64,000 nucleotides of DNA from Streptomyces venezuelae (lineage in GTDB: Bacteria; Actinomycetota; Actinomycetes; Streptomycetales; Streptomycetaceae), in the NCBI RefSeq assembly GCF_008642375.1, contig NZ_CP029194.1:8116501-8180500 (forward strand). Reading direction: 5' to 3'. The translations under genes were made by a program, and so were the position numbers. The notes under the pieces were generated by a model. The model searched no databases and was not told where the DNA came from. It was given only the letters and a program-made list of their open reading frames with translations. Shown piece after piece: positions 42,246 to 51,977 of the stretch (position 1 is the stretch's first letter; the number at the start of each line of letters is the position of its first letter).

Positions 42246-42662
42246 ATGACCAGAGCCAAGACCCTTCGCGTGCTCGTCCTGATCATGGGGTACGCCTGCC
42301 TCGCGATCGGGATCGCCCACGTCCTGCTCGGCAACGCCTCGATCCCGGGCGCCGAGTCGGCCGGCCCGACGATCGACAGTCTGGGCCGCTTCTTCGGCGC
42401 GATCTTCGCCGGGTACGGCCTCGCCTGGCTCTGGGCGGCCAGGCAGCGGCCCATCCCCGCCACCGCCGTCCGCCTGCTCACCGCGGTGTTCCTGCTCGGA
42501 GCCGTGGGCCGCCTCCTCTCGCTCGCCGTCGAGGGATGGCCCCACGCGTTCCAGGTGGCACTCGCCGTCCTCGAACTCGCCCTCTCCCCGCTGCTGTTCT
42601 GGCTCGCCGACGCGGAGGAGAAGGCGAACCCCGCGCCGCGGGCCCCGAGCGCGACCGCCTGA
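42246..42662 (+). CDS. DUF4345-type small membrane protein
   Basis: A 138-residue protein with four hydrophobic helices: 'RVLVLIMGYACLAIGIAHVL', 'FFGAIFAGYGLAWLWAARQ', 'AVRLLTAVFLLGAVGRLLSL' and 'VALAVLELALSPLLFWLADA'. This matches DUF4345 membrane proteins of unknown role. ATG at 42246. Controlled, by position, by the divergent TetR gene; a transport or envelope role is only a guess. Confidence 0.8.
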   Translation: MTRAKTLRVLVLIMGYACLAIGIAHVLLGNASIPGAESAGPTIDSLGRFFGAIFAGYGLAWLWAARQRPIPATAVRLLTAVFLLGAVGRLLSLAVEGWPHAFQVALAVLELALSPLLFWLADAEEKANPAPRAPSATA

Positions 42663-42680
42663 CGGGGCGGCGCGTGCGCG

Positions 42681-43502
42681 TCAGCCCCGGCGCCGGACCG
42701 ACCGACGCCACCCGGGCCGCGACGGCGTGACGCGAGGAGCCCCGTGGCCGGGCGCTGCCGGCTCGCCGAGAGCTGCGGGCTCGCCGAGAGCCCCCGCCGC
42801 AGTCCGCCAGGCCTCGGTCACCGCGCCGTGGGCCAGGGCGGTCGCCGCGGCCACGTCCTCGGGCAGCCGGATCGGCGCACCGATGTGCACGTGCAGGCCG
42901 GGTCGGCGGACGGGCGCCGTGAGGACCCCGGCGATCTGCTTCGTGCGCCCGCCGGAGGTGATCCGGCGGGCGCCGGCCTGTCCGATCGGGACGACCGGCG
43001 CCCCGGTCGCCCGCGCCAGCCGCGCGAGCCCCGTGCGGAACAGCTCCGGCGGGTTCTCCCCGGCGTCCCCGCGGGGCGGGATGCGGCCCTCCGCGTACAG
43101 CATCACGTGCCGCCCGGAGGCGAGCGCGACCGCCGCGTGGTCCAGGGCGGCGGCGGCCCGCGCCGAGTTCCGGTGGACCGGCACGTGACCCTCGCGGGCC
43201 AGGGCCCGGCCGAGCAGCGGGATCCGCCAGAGGCCCGCGGCGGCCAGCAGGACGGGCTCGACGGCCAGCCGCCCGCGCAGCGCGGCGAGCACGAGCGCCG
43301 GGTCGGCGAGCGAGGTGTGGTTGACGACGAGGATGCTGCCGGGTTCGAGACGGGTCCCGGGGTCGGTCGTGACGGTGAGACGACCGAAGAACGGGACGAG
43401 GTTCGCGGCGAGACGGCTGAGCACGGGCGGGCCCCCTGGATCCGAGGACGAAGCGGTGAACAGGACCATCGTCGCGAGTCCCCGCGGCGCCGACATGAGC
43501 AC
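42681..43502 (-). CDS. 1-acyl-sn-glycerol-3-phosphate acyltransferase-like (PlsC)
   Basis: PlsC motifs are in order: 'ILVVNHTSLADPALVL' (HxxxxD), 'EGHVPVHRNSARAAAAL', 'HVMLYAEGRIPPRGDAGE' (EGR) and 'GAPVVPIGQAGA'. It would acylate lysophosphatidate or a similar acceptor at the membrane. The start is uncertain: GTG at 43502, ATG at 43496 and an internal GTG at about 43424 are all possible. The C-terminal Gly/Pro-rich tail is not conserved. Confidence 0.82.
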   Translation of the reverse strand: MLMSAPRGLATMVLFTASSSDPGGPPVLSRLAANLVPFFGRLTVTTDPGTRLEPGSILVVNHTSLADPALVLAALRGRLAVEPVLLAAAGLWRIPLLGRALAREGHVPVHRNSARAAAALDHAAVALASGRHVMLYAEGRIPPRGDAGENPPELFRTGLARLARATGAPVVPIGQAGARRITSGGRTKQIAGVLTAPVRRPGLHVHIGAPIRLPEDVAAATALAHGAVTEAWRTAAGALGEPAALGEPAAPGHGAPRVTPSRPGWRRSVRRRG

Positions 43503-43584
43503 GCGTACTCATCCGCCGTGCGCGCGGCACCCCAGGGACAGCACGGTGGTCGGGGCCGCGCTCGCGCAGAGAGGGCCGGAGGCC

Positions 43585-44385
43585 CTACGTCTCCGGCTCC
43601 CACGCCCAGAGCAGCTCGAACAGGCCCGGGTCACCGTCGAGTTGCAGCGAGTCGATCGGGATGCGGTCGTAGAAGGCGAGGACCAGATCGCCGGCCGTGC
43701 CCCTGGCCGAGGCGTCGGCCGCGTCCCGGCCCTCGCCGGCGACGGGTGTCGTGCGAGGCGTGGGGAGCCGGCTGATCCGTGCGCCGTCGGCGGAGAGTGA
43801 GACGCACCAGGAGAGGACCTCGGCGGCGTGGAAGTCGACGGCGGCGGGCTTGTGCGGCCAGGCGGCCGTCGTGGCGCAGCAGGTGCTCAGGAACTCCTCG
43901 ACACCGTCGAGCGCCGCCTCGACCGGCAGCGGCTGCGGAGCGCCCACGGTGATCTGGGCGTCGTACGTGTGCACCGCGATCTCCTGGAGCCGGTGGCGGG
44001 CGGCGGCGCCGCTGGTCTGCGGCGACTGCGACCCGCCCCACCACGTCCAGCAGCCGCGATCAGGCCCGGCCTCTCGCAGGGCGCCCAGCAGCTGCTCCGT
44101 CGACTCGGCCGACCAGGCCAGCAGGGCCTCGCGTTCCAGGGGCACCGCCGGGGCGTCCTCCGAAGCGGTCCCGGCCGGGGGAGCGTCGGCAGGCCCCGGG
44201 GCGATGATGCCGGCCCACTTGCGGCGCCCCTCGCCCAGGTGCCGCACCAGATCGAAGAGCGTCCACTCGGGGCAGGTCGGCACCTGCACGTCGAGGCTGG
44301 GCGCGGAGGCGACCGCGGCGCGGAAGGCGGTCGACCGTTCGTCGATCAGGCGCAGCAGGACGGCGAACTCAAGCGGTGTAGTCAC
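43585..44385 (-). CDS. maleylpyruvate isomerase/DinB-family mycothiol-dependent protein
   Basis: GTG at 44385; 266 residues. The N-terminal four-helix domain includes 'PTCPEWTLFDLVRHLGEGRRKWAGII' with the metal-binding His, and 'RHRLQEIAVHTYDAQITVG' with the second His pair, the pattern of actinobacterial maleylpyruvate isomerase-like proteins that use mycothiol. A C-terminal domain ('AGDLVLAFYDRIPIDSLQ') is typical too. Substrate unknown. Confidence 0.85.
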   Translation of the reverse strand: MTTPLEFAVLLRLIDERSTAFRAAVASAPSLDVQVPTCPEWTLFDLVRHLGEGRRKWAGIIAPGPADAPPAGTASEDAPAVPLEREALLAWSAESTEQLLGALREAGPDRGCWTWWGGSQSPQTSGAAARHRLQEIAVHTYDAQITVGAPQPLPVEAALDGVEEFLSTCCATTAAWPHKPAAVDFHAAEVLSWCVSLSADGARISRLPTPRTTPVAGEGRDAADASARGTAGDLVLAFYDRIPIDSLQLDGDPGLFELLWAWEPET

Positions 44386-44574
44386 GCTGACTCCCTATCG
44401 CCGCGACCCGACCGTCGGACAGCGATCTTCACGTCCGCCGCGGCGGGCGATCCGCTCCGGCAAGATCAAAAAGTGGCCTCTTGCGGGCTCACCTCGCCGC
44501 TGCCTCGTCTACGCTGAGGCCCCGGCACACACGTGACGGTGAGACAGCGGAGTACGGGAGAGGGGGCGGAACCA

Positions 44575-45045
44575 GTGGTACGTGCCGCGCGACAGCTCAC
44601 GGCGCTCCTGACCGTGGTCCTCTGCGCCCTGTGGTCCCTGCTCCTGCTCCAGACGCCGAGCGCCCAGGCGGCACCCGCCCCCGCACGCGTCTCCGTATCC
44701 GTATCCGCGTGCTCCGAGGCGGCGCATGACGCGGCGCCGGCCGAAGCGGCGCACGACACGGCGTCGACCGGCTCCGTGTCCCACACCCCGCACGTCGGCG
44801 CCAAGCGCCCCATCGCGCCGCCGGATCCGCAACTCGCGTCCGACACCGTCGCCGAACTCCCGGCGGCCGTCGAGCACTCCGTACGGTTCCCGGTGCCGCC
44901 CGCCGGGCCGGCCGCCGCGGTGCCCGACCTCTCCGTACCCGCACGCGGCCTCCTCGCGGGCGATCCCCGTCGTGAGCGCGCGCCGCCCGGCGACCGCCAC
45001 GAACCGCGGGACTCCCGCGGCCCCCCTGCTCCCCGGCACAGCTGA
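44575..45045 (+). CDS. small secreted protein upstream of secDF
   Basis: I favour the GTG at 44575 because GAGAGGGGG precedes it and the signal peptide then begins at once: 'VVRAARQLTALLTVVLCALW', cleavage near 'PSAQA'. The 156-residue product has a hydrophobic N-terminus, then a Pro/Ala/His-rich, probably disordered mature part. I do not recognise the family. It reads towards the secDF gene with 144 bases between. Confidence 0.55.
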   Translation: MVRAARQLTALLTVVLCALWSLLLLQTPSAQAAPAPARVSVSVSACSEAAHDAAPAEAAHDTASTGSVSHTPHVGAKRPIAPPDPQLASDTVAELPAAVEHSVRFPVPPAGPAAAVPDLSVPARGLLAGDPRRERAPPGDRHEPRDSRGPPAPRHS

Positions 45046-45189
45046 CGTTCTCCCGCGCCCGCCGTCCGGGCCATCGGCATGTCCCGGACCGGTCCTTCGT
45101 CGGCGCGTATCCGACCGTTCGTCCGGCACGGACGGCAGGGCCCCACCAGGTGGCGGCCTGCCGACCGTGCGCCGCCCGTGGAGTCACCC

Positions 45190-47520
45190 ATGTCCTCCTT
45201 GTCCTCGCGTGCCGTCCTCTGGCGCGCGCTCCTCGCGCTCGCCGTCGTCGCGCTCTCCGTCTGGATCACCCTGACCACCCCGCCCCGTCTCGGACTCGAC
45301 CTCCGCGGCGGGACCCGCATCGTCCTGGAGACCCGGGACACGCCCTCCGTCCGCGCCGACGCTGCGGCCACCGACCGCGCCCTGGAGGTCCTGCGCAAGC
45401 GCGTCGACGGCCTCGGCGTCGCCGAACCCTCGCTCGTCCGCTCCGGCGAGCGTCGCATCGTCGTCGAACTCCCCGGCCTGCGCGACCCGCGCCAGGCGGC
45501 CGAGGTCATCGGCCGAACGGCGCAGCTCACCCTCCACGCCGTCACCGGCGCCGCCCAAGGGCCGGCCGGACCGTCCGCCGCCGACGGCAAGCGCGTCCTC
45601 GCCGACCCGGACGCGCCGGGCCGCTTCCTCGCCCTCGCCGCACCCGCCCTCACCGGCGAGGGCGTCGAGGAGGCCGAGGCCGTCCTCGACACCGCGACCG
45701 GCCGCGGCTGGACCGTCGACCTCTCCTTCCGCGACCGGGCCGCCGGCGCCTGGGCGCGGCTCACCGGCGACGCCGCCTGCGCGGCGCCCGGCGACCCGGC
45801 CCGCAGGGTCGCGATCGTCCTCGACGACCGGATCGTCTCCGCCCCCGCCATGCAGTCCGGCGTGCCGTGCGGGTCGGGCATCGGCGGCGGCTCCGCGCAG
45901 ATCACCGGAGGCTTCTCCGGCGAGGAGGCCCGCGACCTCGCCGCGCTCGTCCAGGGCGGCGCGCTGCCCGTGCCCGTGACGACCGTCGAGCAGAGCACCG
46001 TGGGACCGACGCTCGGCGCCGACGCCATCCGCGCCAGCGCCCTCGCCGCCGTGATCGGCCTCGCCTGCACCGGCGTCTTCGTCATCGTCGTCTACCGCCT
46101 CCTCGGCCTCCTCGCGACCCTCGCCCTCCTGCTGTACGGGCTGATCTCGTACGCCGCCGTCGTCGCCCTCGGAGCCACCCTCACCCTGCCCGGGCTCGCG
46201 GGATTCGTCCTGGCCGTCGGCATCGCCGTCGACGCCAACGTCCTGGTCTTCGAACGGGCCAGGGAGGAGTACGCGGCCCTGGGCCGCCCCGCCGCCGCGC
46301 GCGATCCGCGCCGCCCGGTGGCGACGGCCTTCGGCAAGGTGTGGAGCGCCGTCGCGGACTCCAACGTCACCACCCTGCTCGCGGCCGGCCTGCTCTTCGT
46401 CTTCGCTTCGGGTCCGGTCAAGGGCTTCGGCGTGACCCTCGCGATCGGCGTCGTCGCCTCCATGCTCACGGCCATGGTCATCACCAGGCTCTTCGCGGAG
46501 TGGACCCTGCGGCTGCCCGCAGTGCGCCGGCGGCCCGCGATCACCGGCATCGCCGGTATCGGCCGGCTGCGGAAGCGGCTCAACCGGCGAGTGCCCCGGC
46601 TGATGGCCCGGCGCCGCAGCTGGCTGACCGGCTGCGCCGCGCTCCTGATGGTGGCTCTGGCCGGGATCGGCGTCCGGGGCCTGGAGCTCGGTGTCGAGTT
46701 CACCGGCGGCCGGGTCGTCCAGTACACGGCCGAACGCCCCGTGGACGCCGACACGGCACGCGAGGCCGTCGTCGGCGCGGGCTTCTCCGACGCCGTCGTC
46801 CAGACGACCGGCGACGGATCCGTCTCGGTACGCACCCGGGAGACCGGGGACGACGAGCAGCAGGAGATCCGCGAGGCGCTCGGCCGTGTCGCCGGACCGG
46901 TCGCCGTGGAGCGCGACGACCTGATCGGCCCGAGCCTCGGCGGCGAGCTGCGCACCCACGCCCTCATCGCCCTCGGTCTCGCGGTGGCGGCCCAGCTCCT
47001 CTACCTGACCGCCCGGTTCCGCTGGACGTACGCGGCGGCCACGGTCGCGGCCATGGCCCAGGACGTCCTGCTGGTCGTCGGCCTGTTCGCCTGGCTGGGC
47101 AGGCCCGTGGACAGCGTGTTCCTCGCCGCGCTGCTGACCGTCGTCGGCTACTCGGTCAACGACTCCGTGGTCGTCCTCGACCGGCTGCGCGAACTGCGGC
47201 GCCGGGGCGGCGGCGTCCCGCTCCCCGACCTCGCCGACAGGGCCGTCGCCCAGACCCTCCCGCGCACGGTCAACACCGGCATGGGCGCGCTCTTCGTCCT
47301 GGTGGCCCTGGCCGTCCTGGGCGGTGACTCGCTCACGGACTTCTCCGTGGCCGTGCTCGCCGGAGTGGTGTTCGGCATGGCGTCCACCGTCTTCACCGCG
47401 ATGCCGCTGGCCGTCTCTCTGGAGTCCCGCCACCCGGCCCCCGCGCCGCGAGGCGAGACCGCTCCGCGGCAGCGGACCGGAACGGGCCGGGACCGCGACC
47501 GCACGGGCGCGGTGGTCTGA
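45190..47520 (+). CDS. secDF: fused protein translocase subunit SecDF
   Basis: A 776-residue RND-type membrane protein. SecD part: 'LDLRGGTRIVLETRD', the P1 domain with 'VLRKRVDGLGVAEPSLV', then six helices with 'VGIAVDANVLVFERAREE' (about 350). SecF part from about 475: 'GVEFTGGRVVQYT' and 'TVVGYSVNDSVVVLDRLRE'. The Asp residues of TM4 in each half are the proton path. It uses the proton gradient to help pull proteins through SecYEG. Streptomyces usually have separate secD and secF near ruvABC plus an extra fused copy; this appears to be the extra copy. ATG at 45190. Confidence 0.92.
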   Translation: MSSLSSRAVLWRALLALAVVALSVWITLTTPPRLGLDLRGGTRIVLETRDTPSVRADAAATDRALEVLRKRVDGLGVAEPSLVRSGERRIVVELPGLRDPRQAAEVIGRTAQLTLHAVTGAAQGPAGPSAADGKRVLADPDAPGRFLALAAPALTGEGVEEAEAVLDTATGRGWTVDLSFRDRAAGAWARLTGDAACAAPGDPARRVAIVLDDRIVSAPAMQSGVPCGSGIGGGSAQITGGFSGEEARDLAALVQGGALPVPVTTVEQSTVGPTLGADAIRASALAAVIGLACTGVFVIVVYRLLGLLATLALLLYGLISYAAVVALGATLTLPGLAGFVLAVGIAVDANVLVFERAREEYAALGRPAAARDPRRPVATAFGKVWSAVADSNVTTLLAAGLLFVFASGPVKGFGVTLAIGVVASMLTAMVITRLFAEWTLRLPAVRRRPAITGIAGIGRLRKRLNRRVPRLMARRRSWLTGCAALLMVALAGIGVRGLELGVEFTGGRVVQYTAERPVDADTAREAVVGAGFSDAVVQTTGDGSVSVRTRETGDDEQQEIREALGRVAGPVAVERDDLIGPSLGGELRTHALIALGLAVAAQLLYLTARFRWTYAAATVAAMAQDVLLVVGLFAWLGRPVDSVFLAALLTVVGYSVNDSVVVLDRLRELRRRGGGVPLPDLADRAVAQTLPRTVNTGMGALFVLVALAVLGGDSLTDFSVAVLAGVVFGMASTVFTAMPLAVSLESRHPAPAPRGETAPRQRTGTGRDRDRTGAVV

Positions 47521-47532
47521 CGCCGCGAACCC

Positions 47533-47568
47533 CGGGGAACTCGGGGAGCTCGGGGAGCTCGGGGAGCC
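47533..47568. repeat. 9-bp tandem repeat
   Basis: Four tandem copies of CGGGGAGCT with minor variation (first ends AACT, last ends GCC) between the convergent secDF and glycosyltransferase genes. Probably slippage-prone intergenic DNA with no function visible. Confidence 0.8.
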
Positions 47569-47589
47569 GAGCCGCCGACCCCCCGGAAC

Positions 47590-48801
47590 TCAGCCGCGCC
47601 GCGGGCCTCGGCCGAGCTCGGACTCGATCAGGTCGGCGGCGCGGTGCGTGCCGCCCTCGTGTGCCATGTCCTCCTGGATCCTGGCCGCCCGGCGGGCCAC
47701 CTCGGGGTCGCCGACGAGGGCGAGTACGGCCTCGCGCAGTCGTTCGGGGGTGACGTCCTCCATCGGCAGGTGCCGGGCGACTCCCAGGGCCTGGAGCACC
47801 TCGGCGTTCCCGAACTGGTCGACGGCCTGCGGGACGGCGACCATCGGCGTGGCGGTGGCCAGACCTTCCTGGCTGCCGCCCGCGCCCGCGTGCGTGACGA
47901 ACGCGTCGGCCTGCCGCAGGATCGCCAACTGGGGCACCCAGGAGTGCACTTCGACGTTCCCCGGCAGCTCGCCGAGCTCGCCGGCGTCGACGAACCTCCC
48001 GATCTGCAGGACGACATGCCAGTCCGGAAGCGTGCGGAACGCCTCCGCACAGGTCCGGTAGAACTCGGGGCGCTTCGTGAAGGAGGAACCCAGCGACACC
48101 AGGACGACCTTCTCCGCGCCGGCCGGCGGCCGCCACTCGCCCTGGTCGGCGCGGGCGCCCTGGCAGGCGCCGACGAAGGTGTAGACGGACTCGTCGACCC
48201 GGTCGGCGTGCGGCTGGAGCGCCCGGGGGATGAGCACGAGCGCGCGCCTCGGCCGCGCGATCAGCCGGTCCGGGTGGGTGTCGACCCCGTGCTCGGCCAG
48301 CCACGCCTCGAACCGCGCGTAGTACGCCTTGCCGCGCGGCGACGCCTTGAGCTCGGCGAACATCGGCTCGGCGACCTCCTCCTCGTACCCCTCCCACGGC
48401 ACGAGGTTCGGCCACAGGGAGAGCGACGGCACGCCCCAGGTGTGGGCGAGGACGGGGGCGGGGTAGGCGGTGATGTCGTGGAGCACCAGGTCCGGCACGT
48501 CCTCCTCGAAGGCCTTGGCGAGCTGCGGCAAGGCCTGCACGGCGTCGTTCAGGAACGGCTCGACGTGGTCGATGAGCTCCGTGCCCCAGGCGTCCGGGTC
48601 GTCGTCGGTCGGCAGCGTCGAGGCGTAGACGACGGGCGTGGCCCCCGTCTCCGCGACCTTCTCGGCGAACGGGGCGGGGACGGCGTAACTGACGCGGTGG
48701 CCGCGCGTGACGAGCTCACGGATGACTTCCAGGCTCGGGTTCACGTGTCCGTGGGCGGCGATCGAGAACATGGCCAGGTGGGCGGGGGGAGCGGGGGTCA
48801 T
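47590..48801 (-). CDS. macrolide-type glycosyltransferase (MGT family)
   Basis: ATG at 48801; 403 residues, GT1 fold. The N-terminal acceptor domain has 'LAMFSIAAHGHVNPSLEVIR' with the catalytic His; the C-terminal donor domain has 'VVLVSLGSSFTKRPEFYRT' and 'FVTHAGAGGSQEGLATATPMVAVPQAVDQFGNAEVL', the UDP-sugar-binding region. It resembles OleD/MgtA enzymes that glucosylate and inactivate macrolides. No macrolide cluster lies in the window, so it may act as a general resistance enzyme. Confidence 0.88.
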   Translation of the reverse strand: MTPAPPAHLAMFSIAAHGHVNPSLEVIRELVTRGHRVSYAVPAPFAEKVAETGATPVVYASTLPTDDDPDAWGTELIDHVEPFLNDAVQALPQLAKAFEEDVPDLVLHDITAYPAPVLAHTWGVPSLSLWPNLVPWEGYEEEVAEPMFAELKASPRGKAYYARFEAWLAEHGVDTHPDRLIARPRRALVLIPRALQPHADRVDESVYTFVGACQGARADQGEWRPPAGAEKVVLVSLGSSFTKRPEFYRTCAEAFRTLPDWHVVLQIGRFVDAGELGELPGNVEVHSWVPQLAILRQADAFVTHAGAGGSQEGLATATPMVAVPQAVDQFGNAEVLQALGVARHLPMEDVTPERLREAVLALVGDPEVARRAARIQEDMAHEGGTHRAADLIESELGRGPRRG

Positions 48802-48872
48802 GCCGGCCACCCTAGATACGGCGATACGTGCCGTTGACCGCCGTGAAGTCCGGTCTGCGCGGCCGGAGAGGC

Positions 48873-48911
48873 CCCGGCGCCCGCCCCCGTACGAGAAGGG
48901 CGGGCGCCGGG
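48873..48911. terminator. terminator after the acyl-CoA dehydrogenase gene
   Basis: Perfect 14-bp stem CCCGGCGCCCGCCC / GGGCGGGCGCCGGG with an 11-base loop, about 150 bases past the leftward stop at 49061 and ahead of the glycosyltransferase gene. Confidence 0.75.
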
Positions 48912-49060
48912 ACTGCCGTTCGGTGGAGCCACTCGGGAACGGCGGGCTGACGGGCCGGGCGTGGCGCGTCGGGCCGGGCGTGATGCGTCGGCTCGGGCGT
49001 CGGCCAGGCATAGGCCTCGGTTGCCGGAGAGGGCTCCGTCGCCTCCCTGCCGGGCCTCGG

Positions 49061-50716
49061 CTACCGGGGCAGGCGGTCGAGCAGCGCCGCGAAGTCCGTT
49101 CCTGCCGGGAGCGTGCCGAAGGCGAGACCGCGGTCGCCGGCGAGGCGGGACGCGCAGAACGCGTCCGCGACGGCGGCCGGCGCGTGCCGGACCAGCAGCG
49201 AAGCCTGGAGCACAAGGGCGGCCCGCTCGATGAGCCGCCGGGCACGCAGCTGCGCGTCCTCGGTGAGGACGAGCTCCGCGCGCAGCTCGCGCCACGCGGC
49301 GTCGAGCCGCCGGTCCGCCCCGAGGGCCGCCTCGATCTCCGCGCCGAAGGCTTCGAGGGACTCCGGCTCACGGGCCAGCGCACGCAGCATGTCGAGCGCG
49401 TTGACGTTGCCGGAGCCTTCCCAGATGCCGTTGAGCGGGGCGTCGCGGTAGAGGCGGGGCAGGCCGGACGCCTCGTCGTAGCCGTTGCCGCCGAGGCACT
49501 CCAGGGCCTCGGCGACCGCGGCCGGCTGCCGCTTGCAGACCCAGTACTTGCCGACCGCCGTGGCCAGCCGCAGGAAGGCCCGCTCCCCGGCGTCACCGCG
49601 CTGGGCGCGGTCCGCCGCCCCGGCGAGCCGCAGCGCGAGAGCGGTCGCCGCCTCCGACTCCAGGCCGAGGTCGGCCAGGACGTTGCGCATCAGCGGCTGC
49701 TCGACCAGGCGGGCACCGAAGACGGACCGATGGCGTGCGTGATGGGCGGCCTGGGCGAGCGCGGCGCGCGTACCGGAGGCGGAGCCGAGTACACAGTCCA
49801 GCCGGGTCATGGTCACCATGTCGATGATGGTGCGCACGCCCTTGCCCTCGTCGCCGACGAGCCAGGCGACGGTGTCGTCGAACTCGGGCTCGCTGCTGGC
49901 GTTGGAGCGGTTGCCCAGCTTGTCCTTGAGCCGCTGGATGCGGAAGGTGTTGCGGCTGCCGTCGGGCAGCACCCGCGGCACGAGGAAGCAGGACAGTCCG
50001 CCGGGCGCCTGGGCGAGGACGAGGAAGAGGTCGTTCATCGGCGCGCTCGTGAACCACTTGTGCCCGCGCAGCCGCCAGGTGCCGTCCGGCTGCTCCTCGG
50101 CGGTGGTGGTGTTGGCGCGGACGTCGGTCCCGCCCTGCTTCTCCGTCATGCCCATCCCGGCCAGCAGGCCGCGCTTCCCGCCGGGCGCGCGCAGCCCCGG
50201 GTCGTACACCCGGCTCGTGAGCAACGGCTCGTAGAGCGCGGCGAGTTCGGGAGAGCGGCGCAGCGCCGGGACGACCGCGTACGTCATGGAGACGGGACAG
50301 CCGTGCCCGGCCTCGGTGCTGCTCCACACCATGAATCCGGCGGCGCGCGCCACATGGGCGCCGGGCCGCGGATCGGCCCAGGCGCTGCCGGCGAGGCCCT
50401 CGCTCACCGCCACGTCCATGAGGGAGTGGTACGAGGGGTGGAAGTCGACCTCGTCCACGCGGTGGCCGTAGCGGTCGTGGGTGCGCAGCACGGGCTCGTA
50501 CCGATTGGCCTCCTCGGCCCAGCGCTGCGTCTCCTCGCTGCCCGCGAGCCGGCCGATCCGGTGCAGGTCGTCGAGGTACCACTCCGCACCCTCCCGGCGC
50601 ACACCCTCGATCAGCACCGGGTCGTCGGCGACGTCGTGGCCCGCGAGCGGCGGCGGCTGGTTGGTCACCTCGTGCGTCACGGCGCTCGGGGCGGTGCGGG
50701 GGACGGTGGCGGTCAT
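49061..50716 (-). CDS. acyl-CoA dehydrogenase, AidB-like
   Basis: ATG at 50716 behind GGAGGAA; 551 residues. The FAD-binding part has 'GMGMTEKQGGTDVRANTT', 'WRLRGHKWFTSAPMNDLFLVL' and the C-terminal helix 'ALECLGGNGYDEASGLPRLYRDAPLNGIWEGSGNVNALD'. Length and the N-terminal part resemble AidB, linked in E. coli to the alkylation response and DNA binding. The native substrate is unknown. A TetR gene just upstream on the same strand probably regulates it. Confidence 0.88.
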   Translation of the reverse strand: MTATVPRTAPSAVTHEVTNQPPPLAGHDVADDPVLIEGVRREGAEWYLDDLHRIGRLAGSEETQRWAEEANRYEPVLRTHDRYGHRVDEVDFHPSYHSLMDVAVSEGLAGSAWADPRPGAHVARAAGFMVWSSTEAGHGCPVSMTYAVVPALRRSPELAALYEPLLTSRVYDPGLRAPGGKRGLLAGMGMTEKQGGTDVRANTTTAEEQPDGTWRLRGHKWFTSAPMNDLFLVLAQAPGGLSCFLVPRVLPDGSRNTFRIQRLKDKLGNRSNASSEPEFDDTVAWLVGDEGKGVRTIIDMVTMTRLDCVLGSASGTRAALAQAAHHARHRSVFGARLVEQPLMRNVLADLGLESEAATALALRLAGAADRAQRGDAGERAFLRLATAVGKYWVCKRQPAAVAEALECLGGNGYDEASGLPRLYRDAPLNGIWEGSGNVNALDMLRALAREPESLEAFGAEIEAALGADRRLDAAWRELRAELVLTEDAQLRARRLIERAALVLQASLLVRHAPAAVADAFCASRLAGDRGLAFGTLPAGTDFAALLDRLPR

Positions 50717-50802
50717 CGGATTCCTCCAGGTGGCGAGTGGTGGAAGGAAGTGCGCGTGCGTCGTTGCCGAGGAGCCGTCGTGGGTGGCGGAGCTCCGCGG
50801 CA

Positions 50803-51414
50803 TCATGGCGCCGGCGCGGCGCCCGCGCAGCGCAGGGCCATGGCGACGAGTTCGACGAGGAGCTCCTCGGTCCTGCCCTCGTCGGGGGTACCGAGCGGAT
50901 CGACGAGGACCTCGCCGATCGCCCCGGTGAGAGCGGCGGCGGTGATCCGCCCGTCCTGCGGCGGCAACAGCCCCGCCGCCATGCCCTGTTCGACCGTCTC
51001 GGCGAACAGGGCCCGGTAGCGGAGGCGGTAGGCGAGCCGCTCGGCGCCGACGGCCGGTTCGGCGGGCGCGGCGAGGAGCGCGTACGCCAGGCCGCGGTTC
51101 TCCAGGGCGCGCCGGGCGAAGGTCTCGACGCCCCGTGCGAGGCGCTCGACGGGATCGCCCTCGGCGCGCAGCACCTCGCCGAGGACCTCGACCTCGTGCC
51201 CGGAGGCACGCCGGAACACCTCGACGGCGAGCGCCGCCTTGGACGGGAAGTGCTGGTAGACCGAGCCGGCCGCGATCCCGGCCGCGTCGGCGACCGCCGT
51301 CACGGACGCCTGCGCCCAGCCGACCTCGGCGACGACCTCGGTCGCCCGGGTGACCAGGTGGTCACGGGCGGTTTCGAGCCGGCGAATCTCTGCGGGGGTC
51401 TTGCGGTAGGCCAT
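50803..51414 (-). CDS. TetR-family regulator
   Basis: ATG at 51414; 203 residues. Helix-turn-helix 'VTAVADAAGIAAGSVYQHFPSKAAL' at about 38-62, followed by a TetR_C domain ('FARRALENRGLAYALLAAP'). Sits 86 bases upstream of the AidB-like gene on the same strand, so it is the likely regulator of fatty-acyl metabolism here, perhaps including the ruined acyl-CoA synthetase on its other side. Confidence 0.86.
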   Translation of the reverse strand: MAYRKTPAEIRRLETARDHLVTRATEVVAEVGWAQASVTAVADAAGIAAGSVYQHFPSKAALAVEVFRRASGHEVEVLGEVLRAEGDPVERLARGVETFARRALENRGLAYALLAAPAEPAVGAERLAYRLRYRALFAETVEQGMAAGLLPPQDGRITAAALTGAIGEVLVDPLGTPDEGRTEELLVELVAMALRCAGAAPAP

Positions 51415-51487
51415 GGAAGAAGTGAAGCATCATTCAGAGCTTCCCGCCATGGCCGGGGCACACAGACCGCCGAGGTCGAGTGAGACG

Positions 51488-51940
51488 GGCCCCGTCGGAG
51501 CCTCGCTCTCACCGGCCGAGCAGGTCGACAAGGCCGGAGCGATCGGGCGCGGCGGCATGCCCGGCGTCGACCTCGGGGTCGTACGGACGGACGAGGACGG
51601 CTACGGCACGATCGTGGACCGGATGAAGGAGGTCATCGTCACCGGCGGCGAGAACGTCGCCTCGCAGGAGGTGGAGGGGAGTCCTCCGCGGCCACCCGGA
51701 CGTGCTCGACGTCGCCGTGATCGGCCGGCCCCATGCGTCGTGGGGCGAGACCGTGACCGCCGTCGTCATGCCGCGCGAGGGCGCGACCCCCCGGCCTGGA
51801 AGGCGTACGTGAGTGGCTCGCGTCGCGGATCGCCCGCTACGAGATCCCGCGCGAACTGATCCTGCGGGCGGACCTGCCGCGCACGGCCTCGGGGAAGATC
51901 ACCAGGCATGTGCTCCGGGCGGAACTGGGCGTGAACCCGT
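51488..51940 (+). pseudogene. acyl-CoA synthetase C-terminal remnant, multiply broken
   Basis: Three frames each carry a part of an AMP-forming acyl-CoA synthetase in the correct order: 'DEDGYGTIVDRMKEVIVTGG' with 'ENVASQEVE', then 'VLRGHPDVLDVAVIGRPHAS', then 'REWLASRIARYEIPRELIL' and 'LPRTASGKITRHVLRAEL'. Frames change near 51675 and 51785, and about 40 residues seem deleted before 'DEDGY'. The N-terminal 350 or more residues are absent. It is flanked by an IS481-derived element, which probably marks the decay. Confidence 0.8.
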
Positions 51941-51977
51941 CGCGGTCGGCTGAGGGTCCACGTCTGCGCGCCCTAGG

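Noticed and set aside
45079..45189. Upstream extension of secDF to 45079
   Set aside because: The extra residues lack hydrophobic or SecD character; the ATG at 45190 starts the normal first helix region.
47533..47568. CRISPR-like array
   Set aside because: Only four contiguous 9-bp units with no spacers.
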